From Procambarus clarkii (lineage: Eukaryota; Arthropoda; Malacostraca; Decapoda; Cambaridae), in assembly GCF_040958095.1 (NCBI RefSeq), contig NC_091208.1, positions 13,870,183 to 13,934,182 on the forward strand: a stretch of DNA of 64,000 nt. The letters run 5' to 3'. Position numbers and translations under genes: made by a program. Under the pieces are notes generated by a model. It ran no database searches. It was not told the origin of the DNA and saw nothing but the letters and a program-made list of their open reading frames with translations. Shown in pieces: positions 32,358 to 42,957 of this stretch. How positions within the stretch are numbered: position 1 is the stretch's first letter; the number at the start of each line of letters is the position of its first letter.

Positions 32358-35300
32358 CTAAATATCACCAAGGATGCCAATACGAGAACAAAAACGCATA
32401 AGGCGAACGATATCATAAGTATCCGAGTCACCAAGAATTCTATCGAGGGACAGGTGACCGCGAGGGGCGGTCGGAAAGCAAGACACACGCTCGTCCTGGA
32501 AGTCAGGACATTCAAGAAGGACATGCACGACCGTAAGAGGGACAATGCAACTAGGACAATAAGGAGCAGGGTGGTGCTCCATCAAGTGACCATGGGTTAA
32601 GCGAGTATGGCCAATACGCAACCTCGCCAGAGCTGTTTCCCACCGCCGGTTACGGTGGAAGGACTGCCACGAGGAAACACAACATTTAAGAGTACGTAGC
32701 TTGTTACCAGTAACAGACAACCAAGAAGCCTGCCAACGGGTAAGGACTGAGGAATGGATAACCGGGTAAAAGTCGGAATACGGAATGCCCTTACGAGAGA
32801 TGGGACAAGAGCGGACAGCTTCCTTGGCGGCAGCATCCGCACGCTCATTTAAAGACACACCAATATGGCTGGAAACCCAACAAAACTCAACCGACTTAAA
32901 TTTACTGTGAACGAGAAACAGCCAATGCTGGATCTCGACAACCACTGGATGAACCGGATTAAAGGACCCGAGAGCCATGAGGGCACTACGAGAGTCAACA
33001 ACAACTACAAAGGAAGACTGACAACGAGAAAGCAGGAGACGAAGAGCATAGAGAATAGCATAAAGTTCCGCTGTAAAGATGCTAGTCTCCGGAGGCAAGC
33101 GACACATATAAGTGCGATCAGGAAAAACAACAGAGTAGCCAACACCGTCCGCTGACTTAGACCCATCGGTGAAGACAGAAACGGAGCGGGAGTGAGAAGA
33201 AAAGTGCTCGAGGAAAAGGCGTTTTAGAACCGTAGGAGGGGTAAAAGCTTTAGTGATACGGGTCAAGGATGTACAAAACCGCGGAAGAGGGACCCTCCAC
33301 GGGGGCAAAGAAGGAACAACACGAGGAGAAACATCAGAAATACGAACGGAAAGAGAATCCTGCAGGCGAGATAACCGGACAGAAAGAGGGAGGTGGTGAA
33401 GAGGAACAGGAACTGCAGGAGGGGCAAAAGTTAAAGCATGACAGAGGCGAGAGGAAGGATGTTGCAAGGACCTCGCAAGATAGCGAAGACAGTAGCGATC
33501 ACGGCGGTCCTGGAGAGACAGGAAGCCAGTGTCAACATACAAGCTAAGGACGGGAGTCGAACGAAAGGCACCAGAACTGAGGCGCAACCCAGTATGGTGC
33601 AAAGCATCAAGACGGCGAAGAGTAGAAGGAGAAGCAGACGAGTAAGCAGGGCAACCATAATCGAGCTTAGACAGGACGAGAGAGGAATGTAAAGCAAGGA
33701 GAGTGCGCCTATCTGCCCCCCAAGAAGTATGGGACAAGACCCGAAGGAGGGTAAGGGCCTTAGAGCACTCAACACGGAGGTAAGAGATATGGGGAGACCA
33801 AGACAAACGAGTGTCAAGGAATAACCCCAAAAGCTTCGCGGAATCTTTGTATTCAAGGGGATGACCATAAAGTGACAAAGAGGGACGAAGAACAACCCGT
33901 TTCCGCGTAAAAGCCATGGCACAAGTCTTAGAAGTAGAGAACTTGAAGCCATGATCAGTGGCCCAAGACGACACGGCATCAATGGCAAGTTGAAGCCGGC
34001 GTTGAAGGAGAGGCGAATCATCACCCTGACAACAAAGGGTAAGATCATCGACATAGAGAGCGGAGAAGACACCAGAAGGAAGAGAGGAAAGAAGACCATT
34101 GAGGGCAACCAGAAAAAGAGTAGTGCTCAGAACACTACCCTGGGGCACACCTTTGTATTGCTGAAAAGAGGGAGAGAGAGCGGTACCAAGGCGCACCCGA
34201 AAGGAACGACGAGAGAGGAAGCCGCGGACAAAGAGAGGGAGATGACCACGAAGGCCAAAAGAATGAAGTTGAGATAGGATATGATAACGCCAAGTGGTGT
34301 CGTAAGCCTTTTCCAGGTCAAAAAGGACGGCAACAACGGAGGTCTTCGCAGCAAAAGCAGTACGAATATAGACCTCCAAGTTCACCAGGACATCTGTCGT
34401 GCTGCGGCACTTGCGGAAACCAAATTGAGAAGTGGAGAGGAGGTGATGGTGTTCCAGGAACCACATCAGACGAACGTTAACCATACGTTCAAAGAGTTTG
34501 CAGACACAACTTGTGAGAGCAATAGGGCGAAAGTCCTTAGGGGAAGTACCCAGAGACCCCGGTTTGCGAACAGGGAGGACAACGGCATCGAGCCAGTCCT
34601 CAGGGACTGACGACGACTCCCAGATCCGATTATACAGACTCAGTAAATACTGAGACGTGCTCGGAGGGAGATGGCGAAGCATCTCATAATGAATACCATC
34701 GGAGCCCGCCGCCGTAGAACCGCAGAGGGCCAGGGCAGAACGAAGTTCAGAGAGAGAGAAGGGATCATTATAGGGAAGCTGAAGATGAGTGCAGAAATCT
34801 AAAGGACGAGACTCAAGGACAGGTTTACGAAGAAGGAAAGATTGGGGAAGATGAAGACCAGAGCTAACAGAAGAAAAGTGGGAACCCAGTTCGGAAGCGA
34901 CCTGCAACGGGTCCGCCACAAGAGTATCATGGAGGTGAAGGACCGGTGAAACATCGGGAACGAACTTACCCGCTATCTTGCGGATACGCTTCCAGATCTG
35001 GGCCAGAGGGGTTTCGGACGTAATTGTTGAGACATAAGATGCCCAACATTCACGTTTAGCCATACGGATGGCCCTACGGGCCACCGCACTCGCTTTCCGA
35101 AAGAAAAGAAAAGAATCGGTCATCTGCCTACGGCGGTGCCTCTTCCAGGCTGCACGCTTACAGCGGACAGCCCGAGCACAGTCCGCATTCCACCAGGGAA
35201 CGCACTTCCGTGGACCCCGAGAGGAAGAGCGAGGAATAGAGCGGAGGGCAGCGTTGAAGACAGTGTCATGAAAAAGGAGGAGAGCGCGAGAGAGAGGCAT

Positions 35301-36106
35301 AAGGGAGAGGTCAGAGAGAGCAGCACTGAGGGTAAATAGGGTCCAGTCTGCCTTAGCAAACTGCCACCTAGGGAAAGAGAGGGAAGGGCGAAAAGAGAAA
35401 AAGGAAACAAGGATGGGGAAATGATCACTTCCATGGAGGTCATCAAGAACCTGCCACGTGAAATCTAAGTAAAGAGAAGAAGAGCAGAGAGAAAGATCAA
35501 GACAAGAAAGGGTGCGAGTCCGAGAGTCCAAATGAGTGGGCTCACCAGAATTCAGAAGAGACAGGGAAGAAGAGAGGAGAAACGGCTCAAGGAGGCGACC
35601 CCGGGTATTCGTCAGAACGTCACCCCAAAGAGAATGACGACAATTGAAGTCACCCAGCAGGAGCACAGGCTCCGGCAAGGAGTCTAGGAGGTGTTTCAAA
35701 TCAGGAAGAGAGAGCGGGACACTCGGGGGGAGATAAATGGAACAAATCGTGTACCATTTCCCCACAAAGATACGAGCAGCAGAACAATGGAGAGGCGAAG
35801 GAAAAAGCAAAGGAACAAAGGGAACATCGGCACGAATCAAGAGAGCAGAAGAATTAGAAGCCCCAGCAATGGCTGGGGGGGGGGGGAGAGAAAGGAATAG
35901 CCACGAAAACGACCAGGACGAGCACCAAGCATTGGCTCCTGGAGACAGACACAAAGGGGCGAAAACCGCGAAATCAGAAGTTGGAGTTCGAGGAAATTGG
36001 CGTAATAACCTCGAACGTTCCATTGAAGAATGGACAACGACGAGAAGAGAAAGGACAAAAACAGAGAACAAGGAAGAAACAAAGGCGAAAGAGCAACAGA
36101 GCACAT
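32358..36106 (-). CDS. LINE ORF2: AP-type endonuclease, reverse transcriptase, RNase H
   Basis: About 1249 codons. The start at 36106 is chosen because the endonuclease N-terminus (ILQWNVRGYYANFLELQLLI, 'CVCLQEPMLG') lies in that frame. A run of 12 C at 35875-35886 (sense strand) then shifts into the main frame. The longer upstream opening of the main frame (to 36431) is out of phase with ORF2 and overlaps ORF1. Endonuclease: LLLGDFNCRHSLWG and SDHFPILV. RT: FRPIALTSCVCKLFERMV, QFGFRKCRSTTDVLVNLE, VLFDLEKAYDTTW, GVPQGSVLSTTLF and the catalytic YVDDLTL. RNase H: SVFTDGSKSADGVGYSV, FTAELYAILYALRLL, VDSRSALMALG and 'NERADAAAKEA', with all acidic residues present. A C-terminal ECPDFQDERVSC follows. 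Apart from the homopolymer shift it is intact. Confidence 0.92.
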
Positions 36107-36108
36107 TA
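36104..36108 (-). promoter_or_regulatory. TAATG stop-start overlap between LINE ORF1 and ORF2
   Basis: On the sense strand ORF1 ends ATT CTT TAA and the ORF2 ATG shares the last A (TAATG). In some LINEs (for example silkworm SART1) this overlap drives translation of ORF2 by termination-reinitiation. The same role here is inference. In copy 3 the equivalent junction reads TAGCATG (about 63309-63315). Confidence 0.6.
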
Positions 36109-38094
36109 AAGAATATCAGGGTCGGGATCAGGGTCAGCAAAGTCAGGGTTAGGGGGCATGGGTAAACTGAGCAAAGACGGAGGGAAGGAAACGGGAGAAC
36201 AGATAAGAGGTGGGCGGGCGGGGTCCGGAGGAGGAGGAGGAGGAGGAGGAGGAGGAGGAAGAGGAGGAGACAACGGAGAGGAGCAGTCAAGGACAGCAGC
36301 AGGAAGAGGGGGAGTAGAAAGAGGGGAGCGCACCTCAGCAAGAGCAGCAACCGAAAGGGAAGCAGGGGCCAAAGAAACCCCCAAAGCAGGAACAGGGGGC
36401 GCAAGCACTGAAACGGGAGGGGAAGGAGCAACAGAGCCAGAAGTAGGAGCTGAGGAAGAAAGCGAAGCCTTCTTACCCGCCGGGGAAGAGGAAGGAGAGG
36501 AGCCAGGCTTTCGCTTCTGACTTAAAGAGACCGGTGTCCCAGCAACTACGTACCGGGCAACGGATTCCAGTGTCTCAACAGGAGAAGCCGAACGAGAGCA
36601 CACACGACGGCCGTTAGGAGAGCGATGGACATCCGCCCGCACCGACAGGCGGTGGGGAGAGCCGATAGATGGAGGAAGAGGATGGGAAGGAGGATCGGAG
36701 GGGGACGAGGAAGAAGACACAGGAGACACGACAGACCGGGTAGAAGGAAGGGGAACCCCAGACAGAGGACCAGGAGGAGGATCCTTCGGGAGAGAACCCA
36801 AAGGAACAAAGGAGGGGGCAGTGGGCGCATTAGGGTCCAAGGCCCGGAAACGGTTGTGAGTCTGAGGAAGGCGGGAAGGACGAGGAGAGGAAGAGCGCAA
36901 CACGCGAGCATAAGAGATATTAGCAAAAGGCGGGAGCCGGCGAACCTGGCGCCTCGCCTCAGGAAAAGATAAACGCTCCCGGTGCTTCAAGTTGAGGACG
37001 GCTGCCTCAAGCTTGTAATGGACACACGCACGGGAGAAGGTAGGATGGGCCTCACCGCAGTTGAGGCAACGAGCCTGGGGAGAAGTGCACTCCGACTTAG
37101 AGTGACCTTCACTCCCACACAAAGGACAGAGAGAGACAGTCCCAGAGCAGCGGAGGGCACCATGCCCAAACCTCCAGCACTTGTTACAAAGTCGAGGAGA
37201 AGGAATATACTCCTGGACAGAGCACCTAGCACCAGCAAGAATGACAGAGGATGGAAGGGTCCTACCATCAAAGGTGATCTTCACAACGCGAAGGGGTTGA
37301 CGGCGACGACCACGAGGGGGACGAGTAAACGAGTCAACCTGGAGGACAGAATGGCCTTGGGCATCAAGGATATGCCGAATATCATCGTGGCAATCCTGCA
37401 GATTCCGAACACCGGTTGCAACATGGGGTGGGAGGAGAATAGTGCCAACACTGGCATTCATCTGAACGTTCTTGGAGACCCGAACAGGGGTCTCGCTAAG
37501 GCAAGATAAGGCAGCCAAGCGGGAAGCCGCATCCGGAAAAGGAGCAGCAACGACACGTGTACCGAGACGAGTGGGGTTGAAGGTAACAGACGCATTCACG
37601 GAATCTACAAGATGCCGATGGAGGGAGAAATCGTCAGGAGGCGCAGAATCAAGAGGGAGGAGATCAAAATATTTGGCCCATGAAGCAGGACCAAACAAGG
37701 CCTGATACGCATCGGCACGAGAAGGAATCGAGCGAGTGCGGTTGGGGCGCGAACGGCGTTGAGAACCCCTAGAGAGAGAGGGGTCAAAAGGCGCAGTAGT
37801 CACAATGAAAGACTTAGCCACACCAGGGGACGAAGTGGTCACCACCGGGGGCTGGAGGCTCGACCCAACCATAGAGGAGGGAGGGGAGCTGGGGGAAGAA
37901 GTTAGGACGGTCAAAGGAGGAGCAAGGTCGGGGCCCAACGCAGCGGGAGCTACAGAGCCTGGTCTTCCAATACAGGCCGACTCGGGGGCTTGGTCGCCCA
38001 CCCCACGAGCCTGAGAGGGTACAACGGAAACATTCAACGACATAGAGACGAAAAATGACAAATTCATCCACGAATGTGCCCCCATACCCACCAT
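36106..38094 (-). CDS. LINE ORF1 (Gag-like nucleic-acid-binding protein)
   Basis: 662 residues that would coat the LINE RNA and form the RNP with ORF2. Start: MVGMGAHSWMNLSFFV at 38094; no better ATG is seen. Residues ~110-290 carry a region with an 'RVSKNVQMNASVGTILLPPH' segment and 'ILDAQGHSVLQVDSFTRPPR'. Three zinc knuckles follow: CNKCWRFGHGALRC, CPLCGSEGHSKSEC and CLNCGEAHPTFSRAC. The C-terminal half is Ser/Pro-rich, with a proline run encoded by (GGA)n-type repeats at 36226-36262. It terminates in DPDPDIL at the TAATG. It is full length and uninterrupted, unlike copy 2. Confidence 0.9.
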   Translation of the reverse strand: MVGMGAHSWMNLSFFVSMSLNVSVVPSQARGVGDQAPESACIGRPGSVAPAALGPDLAPPLTVLTSSPSSPPSSMVGSSLQPPVVTTSSPGVAKSFIVTTAPFDPSLSRGSQRRSRPNRTRSIPSRADAYQALFGPASWAKYFDLLPLDSAPPDDFSLHRHLVDSVNASVTFNPTRLGTRVVAAPFPDAASRLAALSCLSETPVRVSKNVQMNASVGTILLPPHVATGVRNLQDCHDDIRHILDAQGHSVLQVDSFTRPPRGRRRQPLRVVKITFDGRTLPSSVILAGARCSVQEYIPSPRLCNKCWRFGHGALRCSGTVSLCPLCGSEGHSKSECTSPQARCLNCGEAHPTFSRACVHYKLEAAVLNLKHRERLSFPEARRQVRRLPPFANISYARVLRSSSPRPSRLPQTHNRFRALDPNAPTAPSFVPLGSLPKDPPPGPLSGVPLPSTRSVVSPVSSSSSPSDPPSHPLPPSIGSPHRLSVRADVHRSPNGRRVCSRSASPVETLESVARYVVAGTPVSLSQKRKPGSSPSSSPAGKKASLSSSAPTSGSVAPSPPVSVLAPPVPALGVSLAPASLSVAALAEVRSPLSTPPLPAAVLDCSSPLSPPLPPPPPPPPPPPDPARPPLICSPVSFPPSLLSLPMPPNPDFADPDPDPDIL

Positions 38095-38474
38095 GGAGCC
38101 ACAATTAGAGGCAGGACACCCAACAGGAAGCTATCGCCGATCATGCCGGGGCCCCCTAGGGGTGCGTCGTGAGTATACGCCCCACAAACGCCACCTTAAG
38201 AACCGTCAGTCCGTCGAGATCGGGTTCAGCGACGAAAGGGGGATTGACAATAAAAGGTTCCCCTCGCTCGAGACGTTGGGTACTACAGTTCTACGGGTGC
38301 AAGAGTATGCCTCCTCAAGCACCCGGGCGTCAAAATAAAAGAAGTCCAAAGAAAGAATCCAAAACAAGCAAAAGGTCGGCAGGAAACGACAAGCAGATAG
38401 GAGAAGAGGGGGGAGAAAAACGAAACAGAAGGAAAAGGAAAAGCGATCCGGCACAATTGGAGAAGACAGCAATT

Positions 38475-38984
38475 GGATGTCACAGCGTTGCTATAAGTAT
38501 TCTAATTGCTTGTTCATATATGGAGTGCACGTTGTTGCGTTTCACTTGGTAGATGAGGTGGTGGTGGTGGGTCCCTCACTAGCCGGTGGACCTCCACACT
38601 CTTAATTTGCATATATGTACCAGGAATTCGTTTCTTTATACGGAGCAAACTGTCTTCCAGTATTCAGGGAGTTATCACTGAAGATTATCAATATTTTGTG
38701 GGTAAATATCTTGCTGAAAAAACGAGTCTCCATCCCATCTCATGAGTGCACTCCTGGATGTAAACACGAGGCCGCCAGGTTCTCCACATTCTGGCCACCG
38801 GTGTTTGCTGGTGGCGTCCCCTCCACAGTGGAGGTGCCGGTACTGATTATATAATGATTATTTTTAATTATTTAAACTGATTATTATGATAAAGTTATAT
38901 CACAAGATATGATATGGAATGATACATTCCCTAGATAATAATAATATTAACATGATAAGTGGAATTTTCCACACACTGGGGAAC
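38475..38984. other. Unassigned sequence
   Basis: Contains a short (GGT)n-like stretch at 38556-38570 and AT-rich DNA at 38850-38980. There is no gene or element that I can support. Confidence 0.5.
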
Positions 38985-39411
38985 GTCGTGATTGTGTGAG
39001 TCAACCACACTGTTGTGGGTTGCGACCTCGATCGAGTACCAGTACGGTGTTTGTCTCGTAGACAAGGCCAGGACAGGTTTTTTACCGCTCCTTCAGATTC
39101 ACCCATTTACCACCGACTTGCAATATAACCGTGATTGGCTAGTACAGTACCCAGAGCAGCTCAGTCAATGTTCACAGCACACTTCTTGCATGCAAAGTTG
39201 ACAGCACAGTTCTTGCACGTAATGTTGCCAGCACAGTTCATGGGCTAAGACAGTTGTGGCTGGCTGACGAGTCACGTACTTATAAATATGTCTGAAAAAT
39301 AAATAGTTGATTCTTGCAAGGTATTATTAACAAATAGAACAAAGTTTTGCATCGTGGCCGGGGAGAATTGATTAGGCGCCAATCCTAAACTGTACTCCTC
39401 TGTTCACCCAG
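38985..39411 (-). repeat. Repeat R, inverted copy, first piece
   Basis: Reverse complement of R copy 1: 'gtgtttgtctcgtagacaag' matches 29060-29080, 39180-39240 matches the 27-bp minisatellite, and 39255-39411 matches 26215-26400. The 2.1-kb block at 26477-28597 is absent. R continues at 41764 after insertion A. Confidence 0.85.
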
Positions 39412-39423
39412 CACTGTGTACCT

Positions 39424-40237
39424 TTTTTTTTTATTTTTATTTTTACATGCAAAGCATGCAATTTAAATACAATAAAAACAATACAGAATACATAACAAAG
39501 GAAAACAATAGACCACCGGCCTGAAGGGCCGACAGCATAGCACAACAAAACACATACACGAGAAAAACAGAAAAATACAGCATACATCAAAGCACAAAAC
39601 ATAATTCAATGGCAAACTAGCAATCACAGTAACATCACAAAACAAAACCTCCAGAAAAACAAAATATACATCAAGAGGCATAGCAGGAAACAGAACAAGA
39701 CAAACACAATACATTTCAAACAAAACATAAAGAACAAACACGTATAACAGGTAAACCAATATAAAAACACCAGGTCAAACGCACAGCACAAACAATACAG
39801 GAATAAAAAACACACACCAAGCCATCCGCCCCATAAACAAAGGGCGAGGCCAAAATAAACAATAATAATAAACAAGCATAACACGCACACCTGAAAACAA
39901 AACAGGCACAAACACCACAACATACATGCACTGGCTTGAAGGACCGAGAATAAAACAACAAAGTACAGCAAGAAACATAACAAGACACTGTAGCACAAAA
40001 CAAATCAATACAAATTCATACAAAGACACTAAAAACCGGCCTGAAGGGCCGACAACAAAAAACAGAAACATAATGAAACACAAGAAAAAGAAACAATACC
40101 GGAAATAGAAGAAACAACAAAACAACGGTCATGCGTACAAACATAACACCGGCCTGAAGGGCGCACAATAGGTACAACACATTTCAACAAACCACAGGAC
40201 CAAGCACACACCAAACACACAGCAAGCACACAGACTA
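39424..40237 (-). other. Copy A 3' UTR with repeated GC hairpin motif
   Basis: The sense motif TGTCGGCCCTTCAGGCCGG (self-complementary GGCC...GGCC) occurs at 39516-39534 and 40036-40054, with variants at 39931-39948 and 40149-40167. They are embedded in T-rich DNA at spacings of about 415, 105 and 113 bp. The final ~20 bases before the tail form a GCATGC stem. Confidence 0.75.
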
Positions 40238-41599
40238 CTAAAATTTCTCATACTTATCCGGCCACTCCGCCACCGGGAATCGAATACAATACGCCTCCCA
40301 AAGTAACATGACGTCCTCCGCAACAGGATCATTATGAACCGTACGAGGATCAGGCATTAACTCCGGCACACCCACAATAAAACACCGAGCCCACCGAACC
40401 CAGATGTAAGAAGGGCACCACGGAACAGGACACACGCGGTCCACAATGTCAAACCGCAAAGGATGCTCATCATCATGCGCCACTCCGGAGGCCAAGATGA
40501 TAGGGAGAGGCTCCTTCCCATGAGGCCGGGCAATGGGCAGCGCACTGGGAGCCTCCTCGGCTGCCTCACAGGGCCCCGCGTCAACTACCGAACGTTGTAC
40601 CTGCTGGGACCCCCACGCTTGGCATCCTTCTTCAGCACCAGCTTGATGCCTCGGCTCGCACCAGAACCCACACCACCCACGTCCGTAGGAGCAACCACCT
40701 CCCACTGCGTAGAACCTTCTGCAGGAGAAAGAACAGGAGGTAAATCAGACGCACAACCATCGTCAACAGCAGACACATGGACATCAGCCACCACCAGCAA
40801 CGTAGAGCGCGAAGCACCCGGAATCGCCACATCATCTCCCGAAGCTCCACCTGCGTCGTAGTCCTCCACGTTAGCCCAAGCAGTAGAAGAACGCCTGGAA
40901 CGCTTGGGCACTGGCGGCACATCCTCACAACCGGAGGCGGACCCAGAACCACGGGCCTCACGAACCGGGCGAACCAACGCCCGTCCTGCGGGAAATCCTC
41001 TTCCCGAAACAAGTTAACAGGTGCAGCAGGTTCCTCAGAGCACCCAGCAGCCTGATGCCCTAACTGGCCACACTGGAAACAAGTACGGGGCTGCCGGGCA
41101 TAATACACCCGAACGTAGTAACCCAGCAGCCGGACAGAAGATGGGATATCCGACCGCAGGCGCATACCTAAGGTACGGACGTTCGTCTGCTTCCCAGCAT
41201 ACTTCCCGAGGAAAGCGTGTTCACCCGCACACTGATGACAGCACCATACCTTCCGAAGAAGCGCCGGAGAAGGTCTTCAGGGAACTCCAGGGGCGCACCA
41301 TGCACACTGACATATGTCAGGGCACCACTTCGGTCCGAGACCGTAACGGAGTCGGCGCCATCCGGCAACTGCAACGAACGCCCTTCGTTCCGCCGGAGGA
41401 AGTCCCGATATTCCTCCTCCCGCACGAACTTGACAATCACCCGGTGGGCTGTAACAAGCTCAACTCCATATACAGCCTCCACCGGGACACGAAGCATGTC
41501 GCACATCACCAACTCAATGGCCGGATAACCAGCCTTGCACGAGAATTCTAGTCCCACGGAATTCACCTGCAAAACAGGAGGAATTGCGAGGCCCCCCAT
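40238..41599 (-). pseudogene. ORF1/Gag-like protein of copy A, CCHC knuckle, frame-shifted
   Basis: Start MGGLAIPPVLQVNSVGLEFS at 41599. The N-terminal domain holds AHRVIVKFVREEEYRDFLRR, 'SVTVSDRSGALTYVSVHGAP' and LEFPEDLLRRFFGRYGAVIS. The last segment resembles an RRM-type fold (inference from pattern). After a 1-base shift near 41205 the frame continues LGMRLRSDIPSS and the zinc knuckle CFQCGQLGHQAAGC, then APVNLFREEDFP. A second break leads to a Ser/Asp-rich linker, LVLKKDAKRGG and, after a third, the C-terminal block ending WEAYCIRFPVAEWPDKYEKF. Its relatives are B, C and D. Total about 450 residues. Confidence 0.8.
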
Positions 41600-41763
41600 G
41601 TCAAAACGGCCACGTCAGCACGCAGCTAGGCAGGCAACAACACTGGGAGGGCAGTGACGCCCCACCACCTGGCGACCAAATGGCAAACAACTCCAACAGC
41701 CACGGAGGGTCGGTAAACGTCCTCACTCCACGGCCGCTAGCAGTCGACTCTCACTGTGTACCT

Positions 41764-42026
41764 AGTTGTTAAATGATTGGCGGGTGGTATTCCAGGGAAA
41801 ACTACTCATAGTGGGTAAGACTTACCATAAGCTCCGGGAGGCGACGGCTCTCAGCCTGCTAACATGACTCATCAGACGTCTGTTCCTGTACCCACCTGTG
41901 GTATATAAAAAAAACTAGTTGGAATAGTCAATCAGCGCTAATCGAAAAACAATTCCAAAAATAACAATAAATATCCATTAGATATTTATGTTTGCAAATT
42001 AAATTCATAAACACTAACTATTCACA
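41764..42026 (-). repeat. Repeat R, inverted copy, second piece (SINE-free)
   Basis: Reverse complement of about 25715-25935 plus 26193-26230. The SINE present at 25939-26190 is absent, leaving '(g)ttttccctggaatacc' on the sense strand. It ends with actattcaca (42017-42026), the left target duplication of element C. Confidence 0.85.
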
Positions 42027-42209
42027 TGGTGGATTGGCTGGCAGGGAGGAGGAACTATCGCCACTGCACACCATCCTGGTATTGTCTCTACTAGCCAATG
42101 GGGACCTAGTTCCCAGTCACCCAGCCACTCATCGAGCCAGACACCGCCGCCTCCATCCCAACCCGCCCAACCAAAGACAAAGCTGATTGGGCAGAGCACA
42201 GTAAAAGCT

Positions 42210-42957
42210 TTGATATCAACAGCCAGAATGACTGCTGGCAATAACCCCCGAGAATTTGTGAGGCTTTTGAAAATTCTTTACAAGGCGAATGGTCTCCCTA
42301 CCTTCATTATTCCTGAAGAAGTCTTCAACGCTCCAGGTTCAACTCCAACAACTGACCCTGTAGAGGATGCCGACTCTACATCCGACGACGACGATTCCGC
42401 CACTGCAATGCAGACTTCAGATCCTGTTCGGGTACCCACAGCTCACAAGACTCTGCCTCCTGTGACCCCCACTCCTGCAACAGTTCCAGTTACTAACCAT
42501 GACATCACTGTGAACGCGGCCACGCTTTCAGACATACTGTCGGCTCCTGCTCCATACGTTTCTCCAGCTGCTGCTGTCCCTTCACCCGTCTCAGTGACGA
42601 ATTCCGCTGCAATCGACCCTTGGTGTGACCCTATAGAGGGTACCTACTATGCAGCCCCCTTCTGCTGCAGTACCTACCACTGCTACTCAACCTCCAAGAA
42701 CTCAACCTTCAAGACATCAACCTTCAAGTACTCAACCTTCAAGAACTCTACCCCAGCGTGTCAAAACCCCTGCTCTTCACTCATCTGATGAATCGGATGA
42801 AGACGTATCTGTTGGAACACCATCACCCTCAAGGAAAGATCACTTCCAAGCATCAACACGAAACGTGACCACCAAGACCGACAAGCCCAAAAAGAAGACC
42901 AACGATCAAAGTTTGGTGAAATCAACAAGGAAGAAGACTACTAACGAACTGACTTAA
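42210..42957 (+). pseudogene. Upstream frame of copy C, Ser/Thr/Pro-rich, unrecognised
   Basis: Starts MISTARMTAGNNPREFVRLL, continues KILYKANGLPTFIIPEEVF, then an acidic patch (EDADSTSDDDDS) and a long Thr/Pro/Ala/Val-rich segment. A frame change at about 42650 leads to QPPRTQPSRHQPSSTQPS and a basic tail (TDKPKKKTNDQ, STRKKTTNELT) ending at 42957. Total about 245 residues. A repeated 12-bp phrase (ctcaaccttcaa) creates the PSRTQ units. No homologue is recognised. It is not present in A, B or D as far as I can see, perhaps because those copies are 5'-truncated. Confidence 0.5.

Larger units (their letters stand above)
32283..38474 (-). mobile_element. Near full-length LINE (RNase H-bearing, I/Jockey-group), copy 1
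   Basis: Minus-strand order: 5' UTR (38095-38474), ORF1 (36106-38094), ORF2 (32358-36106), short 3' UTR ending in GATAATTACTTACTT at about 32283. Copies 2 and 3 share the same 3' end with (TTAC)n or (TTACC)n tails in place of poly(A). RNase H downstream of RT and a CCHC-rich ORF1 fit the I/Nimb/LOA side of the Jockey-I group; I cannot place the clade more closely. Copy 2 has ~120 bp more 5' UTR, so this copy is slightly 5'-truncated or diverged. I found no target-site duplication here. Confidence 0.92.
39424..41751 (-). mobile_element. ORF1-only non-LTR element, copy A
   Basis: Flanked by a perfect 12-bp target duplication CACTGTGTACCT (39412-39423 and 41752-41763), which restores repeat R when the insert is removed. 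The sense strand is minus: 5' end at 41751, ORF1 (about 41599-40238), U-rich 3' UTR (40237-39450), terminal hairpin GCATGCTTTGCATG and an A-rich tail at 39424-39445. There is no endonuclease, RT or RNase H between ORF1 and the tail. Because LINE truncation removes the 5' side, loss of ORF2 alone cannot be simple 5' truncation. Confidence 0.88.

Noticed and set aside
36107-36431. N-terminal extension of LINE ORF2 (first ~108 codons of the open frame)
   Set aside because: It overlaps ORF1 antiphase in Leu/Pro-rich noise. The endonuclease start lies in another frame beginning at 36106.
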